A stretch of DNA of 64,000 nt from Guyanagaster necrorhizus (taxonomy: Eukaryota > Basidiomycota > Agaricomycetes > Agaricales > Physalacriaceae), in contig NW_025064906.1 in assembly GCF_019112545.1 (NCBI RefSeq), positions 351,100 through 415,099 of the forward strand, written 5' to 3'. The notes below the pieces were generated by a model. That model made no database searches. It saw only the letters and a program-made list of their open reading frames with translations, and had not been told where the DNA came from. Below are positions 57,990 through 64,000 of the stretch, piece by piece; the stretch's first letter is position 1, and each line of letters begins with the position of its first letter. Made by a program: the position numbers and the translations under genes.

Positions 57990-60659
57990 TTAACTACAGG
58001 TCTCGACGATGGCTGAGTAAGAAACACAGGCCTGCAGAGTTTCGTCATCAAAGGACCCCGTGGCTCCAACGTCCTTGTACAGGTTATGATGGTCCTGAGC
58101 ATGGAACCCCAACAGGAAATGCTGGCGAATGCGATTTATCCAGGGCTGAAAGTCCGTGAAGCCACTGCTTACCACAGGAGAGAATGAGTTATGTCCCGTG
58201 AAGAAAGCAATTTTTGTGTCCTTCAGACCATCACGGCCGAGTTTATACCAGCTGTCGAATGGGGAATGGACTTGTGTGCGTTCCAGGATCGGACGTCCAT
58301 CAGGGTCTTGTATAGCCACGACCTTATAACGACAACAGAGAAGGAGAATGACGTAGAAGATGGACTCTACATCGTGTCGATAGAGATGCTTCGGTGGATG
58401 CCCATTTTCGTCGTTGATGAGGAGTTCGAACGCCATGTAGGGTAGAGTACCGGTGCGCTGACGCGATGAAGGGCCAGTCTCATGTCGGTAGGCGGACAAG
58501 TCAAAGTCGTTGAGGACTCCACGTAAATGACCGTCGACGGTGCGGCGCCACATGATATTCCTGGGACTGATATCACGGTGGAGGATTCCTGGGTGATCAT
58601 ACAGCCATTTGTGAACTATGCCAACCATCAGAAACACCGGGAACACACAAAAAAAAAGTACACACTCTGCAAAATATCAAAAAAGACCTGAGCATACTCT
58701 TGAACCGTCCGCAGTTCTTCCAGAGGATACAGCCTCTCCTGGACCGTAATTCGACAGACGCGTTTTTCATACTCAAATTTTTCCTCCTCTGCGAACATAG
58801 CTTTTGCAAAGAAAGCCACGAGATTCGCCTGAGTAGAATCCGCGCTATGATCAAAGTCTTGAGAAAGGAGAATGTCGGGCAAATGGTCTAAGGCCCAGTC
58901 TGGCCTTTTCCCTTGCTACATGGATCGCGCTTTCTCTCTGGCTTTAATGACAAACTCTGCCTCCGATTTTCGACTGGTAGCAGGCCAACTGATCTTGACA
59001 ACCAGTTCTTTATCCTTCCACTCATCGTGCTCCGATGTCGCCTCGACAACGCAAGTATTCCGACCGACGATCCCAGGCTGGCGTGAAAGAATTCGGCCAA
59101 GGATGACTTCAACGTTCTCCTCATCTTCACCCGACTTCAGCTTGAGCTTCACCCCAACAAACATCGCCGTCTTGTCGAACTTCTTTTTGTCCTTGGGGTT
59201 GCTACACCTGCGCATGTACGCCTTGTGATTCTCGATGAGCGCCCTGTCATCGCAGAATTCCTCTTGGATGCCCCGCTGCTTCAGAGTGAGTCCACCCAAT
59301 CCCACAAGCATTGCGGCGAACTCGTTCGTCACGTCCTCTTCCGTAATCTTCGGCCGCTTGCCACGCGATTTAAACATGTCAATCGGTTTGCATACAATGA
59401 TAACCGAGTGATCGTAGTAGAGGGGTTGTATGCGTCCTACCGTAACGAGAGCGCCAATACAGTGCGTCCGAAAACCGGCGCTAGACAGCATCTCGAGGGC
59501 GTAACGACCACACTGAAGGTGAGCGGCTCGGCGGGCCTGGGTTTCTTCCTCCTCCCGTTCTGCAATATCTTTGGCCGCGATTCCCTCTTTGACAGAACTA
59601 AGTGCCACCGACTCGTCCGTTCCTCTCCTGGCCTGCGAAACATCTGGCGCCGTCCCAGAGCGCCGATACTTGGAGTCGACATGAGGAGTCTCATCTTCCG
59701 AACGACGCTTCTTCGAGGTGGAGCCCGTGCGCGACTTGACAGGAGGGAGGATGCCGCCAGGGTCTCGGCTCACGGTGGTTTTGCCTCTCACCTCTCCCTT
59801 AGGATCCTCGTCCTCTGAATATAGGTATCAGTGAGAAGAACACAGTAGCAAGTGAATAGTGCTTACCAGGTGTTATAAATCTATAGGTAGCTTTCGTCCC
59901 CTCGTCGAGGTAGTATTCATTAGGCTTGAATTCCTGCCAATGCATTGTTTGCGCCCACGAAAAGTTGTCTTCTGGGCCTTTGTCCTCCATGTTGTCAACC
60001 ACATTTCCGGAACTGTTGAACATCGCGCGGAGAACGCCCAAGGTATCGGGGATGTTCTTTTCTAAACCGCCGTCAACCGACTTCGCGTCTTGTCGATAGA
60101 TGCCGAGTCTAGAGTCTTCAGTGGCACCGAGAACGTCGAATGCACTGTTACACATCAGGCTGTGGGGATGGTAGAAGGTCTTCTCCCCGGGACTGCTCTG
60201 GTTGCATAATGCAACGTAGGTTTTTACATGATTCTCGAATACGACGTCATTTTTGACGGCCTCGATTTTGGATTTTATCTCGTCATTCATCCGCCAGTCG
60301 TCAGGAAGATGTAGAATATTGGAGAAATAATGGTCGGCGGATATGAAAACGCGGATTCTGAGGTCTTCTAGGATGTACCGGTCGAAATCTGCCACAAGAT
60401 GATCCGGATTCGCTGTGGGATTCACAGTTGGGGCGTGATTGCTGAGCGGAGTGCTCTGCACGGAGGAGCGTATCTGTTCAGCTACAGACTCTTTTGGCGG
60501 CGGAGTCTTCCTCTCTTGGGTGGAGGGGAAACCAGGGCCATCATTCCGAGGCGAAGAATTCGAATCATTTTTCGGACCCAAAGCTATAATACCACGATGA
60601 TAAAACCGAGTTGGGTAGAAAGTGAGTAGGGGATTAAGGAAGAATACAGCGGCAGCCAT
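57990..60659 (-). CDS. FunK1-type fungal kinase-like protein
   Basis: Basidiomycete-expanded protein-kinase-like family of unknown role. The large N-terminal region starts at 60659 (MAAAVFFLNPLLTFYPTRF). It includes FDRYILEDLRIRVF and FNSSGNVVDNMEDKG, then a basic disordered linker around 59650-59780 (GSTSKKRRSEDE). The N-lobe part follows (RYALEMLSSAGFRTHCIGAL, DHSVIIVCKPIDMF), then EHDEWKDKELVVKISWPA with the ATP-binding Lys. The catalytic loop reads ILHRDISPRNIMWRR, the magnesium loop NDFDLSAYR, and the substrate loop RTGTLPYMAFELL. The C-lobe Asp-Val-Glu-Ser (HDVESIFYVILLLCCR) is family-typical. DFG is replaced by DFD, also typical of FunK1. Three to four introns, total about 800 residues, no obvious break. 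Confidence 0.9.
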
Positions 60660-61374
60660 TTTTGTGTGATTTTAAGGTCGGTTGCGTAGAACAATGGTGG
60701 TAGTGACAAGGTAAACTTTCGGAAACACGCGGTCATGTGACGTCAATCGTATTTCAATTTGTCACAAGGGGCGCGGCTAAAATCAGACAGGGGGTCCTGA
60801 CATTAAACACCATACCAACTCACTTTATATAGTACTATAAGTGTACAGTGATAGTTTTATGATGTCTCAGAAGCATTATTACCATCCCTTTTCCTCCATA
60901 TAATAAATCATGGCAATCTGTTAGAATGGTATTAATCTGCTACCAACTTAATTGCCGACTACTCGGCTTATCTCGCGCCAAGTCGCTGATACTATGTACA
61001 AATTAACTGCTATTTTGAACACCGATAGAGTCAGAGCAAACGGCTCCGAAATGACTTCGGCGTCGAGTCATCTATGTAGCAAAACCACCGGCTCTCTTGC
61101 CATCAACGAACAATGCCCCTGAATTAGCCTGCGAGGCTCTCAATAATTATTTCCTTGTTCTTCCTTGACAAATAATTTGCAACTGCGTGGCCGTTATTAT
61201 TTTTTTTTGGGAAAACTTATTGTACTTCTGTCCCTGTCGAACCAATATGCCACCGTTTTGGCGTTCGAAAAATTTGCTGTCCAGGAAGGGCCCGATTGTA
61301 ACGGACGAAGCCAGTACAATTTCATTTTGGCTAACATTTTCTTCTTATATTAAACAAAGTATGCTGCAAGAGGC
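60660..61374. other. AT-rich intergenic region
   Basis: No protein-like frame with support; contains several TATA-like AT runs (60830-60960). Confidence 0.45.
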
Positions 61375-61668
61375 TCATTTCACAGCGTCAAAAATCATGG
61401 CATTGAATGACGAGGGGGTATCTCTGTCACGACGTGAATCTTCGAAGTCATTAGCTATGAAGGCCCTTCCTGATGAAGGTTCAACATTATGGGGCGCCTC
61501 ACATCTCGACGGACTCGCCATCTCTTCAAAAACTGGTCTTGCTTGTGCCTGTTTAATAAATTTTCGGAAAAATCGATGGTACAGGACATGCGTAAAGGAC
61601 AACTTGAAAAAGGTGGCGATCTCTGCACTTCTCCAATCAGAACTATTGGCATCTATATGTTGGATCAT
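61375..61668 (-). CDS. uncertain minus-strand frame, unknown
   Basis: 97-residue frame with one readable part (DWRSAEIATFFKLSFTHVL) but no recognised domain and no splice context. It may be the tail of a decayed gene. Confidence 0.2.
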   Translation of the reverse strand: MIQHIDANSSDWRSAEIATFFKLSFTHVLYHRFFRKFIKQAQARPVFEEMASPSRCEAPHNVEPSSGRAFIANDFEDSRRDRDTPSSFNAMIFDAVK

Positions 61669-61671
61669 ACT

Positions 61672-62200
61672 TCACATGAATGGCCGCAGCACCGGCACTC
61701 CTTTCATCATCTTCCCCATCATCCACTGAGGCGACTTCTTCATAAGCTCCACCTTCCTGAATGCTTCGTAGCGCTTCTCCCCCGCAGCCAGATTAACCAT
61801 CCACAACTGCTCCCCATACATCAGTGCCTTCCTCTCATCGTTCTGGTGCATATGCGTGTTGTACAACTGGTGAAGCGTCTTGTAGTACTCTTGCGATCCT
61901 TGTGACCCTTCCTCTTGGATCCTCGCAACAGTCTGCACCACAGGATGGATTCAGGCGTCCGGACGCGCTCCCGGCTCTCGTATTATCGGGGTTCTGCATC
62001 AGAGCGGTCACACAAGGACAGTTGAAGACAGCAGCGTGGATAGGATCGCTTTTGGTAGGGTTGAGGCAGGCGCGGCAGGTGCACTTGATGCCGTAGGGCA
62101 AGAGGTTTCCGCGCGCTCCGCGGTTGGCAGCAGAATTCTGGTGTAATTGGAAAGTCTCTTCGCCTTCTTTGACGCCTCGAGCGGCGCAAAGCTGCATAGA
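61672..62200 (-). pseudogene. SET/post-SET (SMYD-like) gene fragment
   Basis: C-terminal half of a SMYD-type lysine methyltransferase-like protein. The segment LLPYGIKCTCRACLNPTKSD is the end of the SET fold with its cysteine-rich post-SET zinc site (C-x-C-x2-C). A helical C-terminal exon follows (QEYYKTLHQLYNTHMHQN, ALMYGEQLWMVNLAAGEKRYEAF). The N-terminal SET part and MYND finger are not seen within 600 bp upstream, so this is likely a truncated copy. Confidence 0.55.
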
Positions 62201-62958
62201 AAAGGAAGATATGTAAAATTTCTGGTGGCTGTTCGGTGAACAGCTAGATTGTCATGACGGTGTTAGTGCCAGGCCAGTCAAACGGGGAAAGAGCTTCTAA
62301 CCTGTGGTCTACCATGGAAAGGTTTTTGGAGATGCTAATATACCTGCAAATTGTGCCCTTCGCTGCTCGTCACGGTTAGCCAGGCACAGAAAGATCGCAG
62401 ACAATGTACCGTCGGCCGGGCATGACTTTAATAACATTCTGTCTGTTCTATCGTTGAATAGAACACGTCAGGAATGATCATCAACAGGGTTCACAAGCCT
62501 ACTAGTCTCATCCTTTAGGTCATCTTCGAGACGAGCGAACCACAAACACTGGCGCTTGGCCTTTGCACGACGTGATTTAGACGTTGTGGATGCACAGGCC
62601 AGAATTCTGTATGCTGGATGGGACGAGAGCCGTTCGGTAGTTGTATGGATATGAAAGATGTAACTTGACGGAAGAAACCACTGGGCGTCGACAATATCTG
62701 TTCCATTAGGACTTACGTCTACGATGACCGCATCTGGATGGATTTCGGTAGGTATCATCAGTCCTTCGTCATCCAAAATAGCATCGCAATCTCATTGATT
62801 TATATCAGAACACGACCGACTAACAATTTGACGGTGGCAGCACCGAGAGCTGGAGAAATTCTCGATAAGTCGACAGTTGAGTCTGAGGGGATGGTTAACG
62901 AAATAAAAGCATAGGAAATGCATAACTATACTAAAGGTGCAGATTTGGCCAGAATAAT
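62201..62958. other. no supported gene
   Basis: A 102-residue minus-strand frame at 62468-62776 (IHPDAVIVDVSPNGTDIVDA) has a few protein-like stretches, but no domain or neighbouring exons could be joined to it. Confidence 0.3.
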
Positions 62959-63533
62959 CTAGATTCGACATTTAATTTCCTCTACTAGAGAGTACGACAC
63001 GTCTTTGACGCGTAAATATGCTGTGAATACATCTTGCTGAGGCATGGCAAAAGAGAATCGCCGTCTGCGTGCTAGATGTTTGTTGAAGTCACTCATATAC
63101 CACGTGATCATACATTGAAATTTGAAATTGAACGTGACCTTTATACGCTGGGCCCTTCTCAATGTTCTCATCAAAACTTGCGGATCGTAAGGATTCTGCT
63201 GCATGACCCGTTGCGCCGTCTATCCCAAATTTTCGGGATGATTAGTACCAATGAGCACAGATATGCTGGTAACGAACAAGGAAGTCTCCACTGACTTGAC
63301 GGCTGCTATGAACGCAGGATGCACTTGGAACATCCTCTCCATAATTACCGAATCGGAATCACCCTGCTTTTCTCCAGTCCACAGGGCGAGATAGAAATGC
63401 GAAAAGCGGTATATGACGCCTGATAAGGCCACGAATAAAGGAAGACACCCTTGGAGTACGTAGTAACACGAACGCCGATACCTGCAATGTCGGAATTGCT
63501 GGGAATTGGGCATGTTGGCATCACGCCCGCCAT
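62959..63533 (-). pseudogene. 5' part of Agaricomycete membrane-protein family gene, probably relic
   Basis: Starts MAGVMPTCPIPSNSDIAGIG at 63533, with DIAGIGVRVTTY, the conserved start of a multi-helix membrane-protein family expanded in mushrooms (usual form NPDIAGIGVRI-YAQ). A helix follows and then KSVETSLFVTSISVLI, matching the family's second helix region. Further downstream the frame is lost and no later helices are seen to 62959, so the copy looks truncated. Copy 1 of the same type is at 48600. Function of the family is unknown. Confidence 0.55.
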
Positions 63534-64000
63534 CTGAGCTAGAGAATCGATGTAAGCGGGTAAGTAGCTTGGGTCGCTGGCAAAGTACTCACCCCCAATT
63601 TAAGGGGACCGTACGGAACACGTACGTATCAGTACCCAGAAAGACTCGGGGACAACAATACTAGGATGAAACGCTTTCGGTGGGCAAGGCGGAATCTTTC
63701 TTTGCAGGCTTGATTAGCGAGTGCCCAATACCGGCGGTCCTCGACAACATATCATCAGAACGGATTTTCTGATGATGTGGAAGATTGTTCGGAACGTTCC
63801 GCGGATCTCCCCATAAATCGACACTTTCTTTCGAGCTTACAGGCAGCGAAGCACCCGTCCGTCGTTCTTTTCCTCGTCCTAGGTGTTCGGGGCGGCCAGA
63901 ATTATACGAAAAAAAATTGTGGAGAGCAGACGTTGACAGTTGTCGTAACAGAGAAAAAAGAAATCATCTAGCAGAGCTCATGAACACCGTAGAAAGATTC
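63534..64000. other. window end, no supported gene
   Basis: A 64-residue plus frame at 63777-63971 has no features. Nothing else seen. Confidence 0.4.

Noticed and set aside
1..64000. CRISPR array, operons, bacterial ribosome sites
   Set aside because: The DNA is clearly eukaryotic with spliceosomal introns; no regularly spaced direct repeats were seen.

Overview
The window is nuclear DNA of a filamentous basidiomycete, most likely a mushroom-forming Agaricomycete. The evidence is the dense multi-exon genes with 45-60 bp GT..AG introns and CTAAC/CTGAC branch points, the FunK1-type kinase, the F-box/LRR families with Agaricomycete features, and single-copy eukaryotic housekeeping genes (eIF3a, Dib1, prefoldin 5, Cch1). 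All functional names come from reading the translations; no database search was run.

Layout. 1-2544: the 5' end of a decayed Ty1/copia retrotransposon (minus strand) with a 208 bp LTR and a half-tRNA-iMet-like primer site. 3357-5060: an unrecognised multi-exon gene with a tandemly duplicated exon block. 5868-13366: the four-domain calcium channel Cch1. 13552-16802: eIF3a (divergent neighbours follow). 17387-17693: a 65-residue CBM5/12-like protein in three exons. 18150-19130: weak minus-strand genes. 19337-19733: a small Ser/Thr-rich, probably GPI-anchored protein. 19986-21313: an MDR enoyl-reductase-like enzyme. 23517-24936: a deuterolysin-type metalloprotease. 25709-27098: an RTA1-like membrane protein. 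27200-27740: two tRNA-like short repeats. 28193-29213: a Ran1-like kinase. 29395-31400: one broken F-box gene and two 3'-end relics of it. 33261-33846: a single-pass membrane protein with a PPAY tail. 34176-36403: a hexose-type MFS transporter. 36800-37505: U5 snRNP protein Dib1. 38763-39382: prefoldin subunit 5, divergent from a DENND11/Anr2-like gene (39620-41702). 42089-43119: a SIRT5-class sirtuin.

The most interesting part is 43850-48553. A metacaspase-type caspase-domain gene (minus) and a CHAT-domain protease-like gene (plus) lie head to head around one intergenic region, so two different clan-CD peptidase families probably share a promoter. Next to the pair the genome becomes accessory in character. 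A 4.2 kb block almost free of CpG (about 49690-53880, with F-box relics and one CpG-bearing LTR-like island) sits between a relic and the intact copy of an MDR alkenal-reductase gene (54113-55634). A third relic of the same gene lies at 43200-43600. The right end holds a FunK1 kinase (57990-60659), a broken relative of such kinases (56206-57070), a SET/post-SET fragment and a relic of an Agaricomycete membrane-protein family whose second relic is at 48600.

Limits. Exon models were joined by eye and checked for phase only where stated. Starts of the metacaspase, CHAT, unknown minus-strand and relic genes are uncertain.
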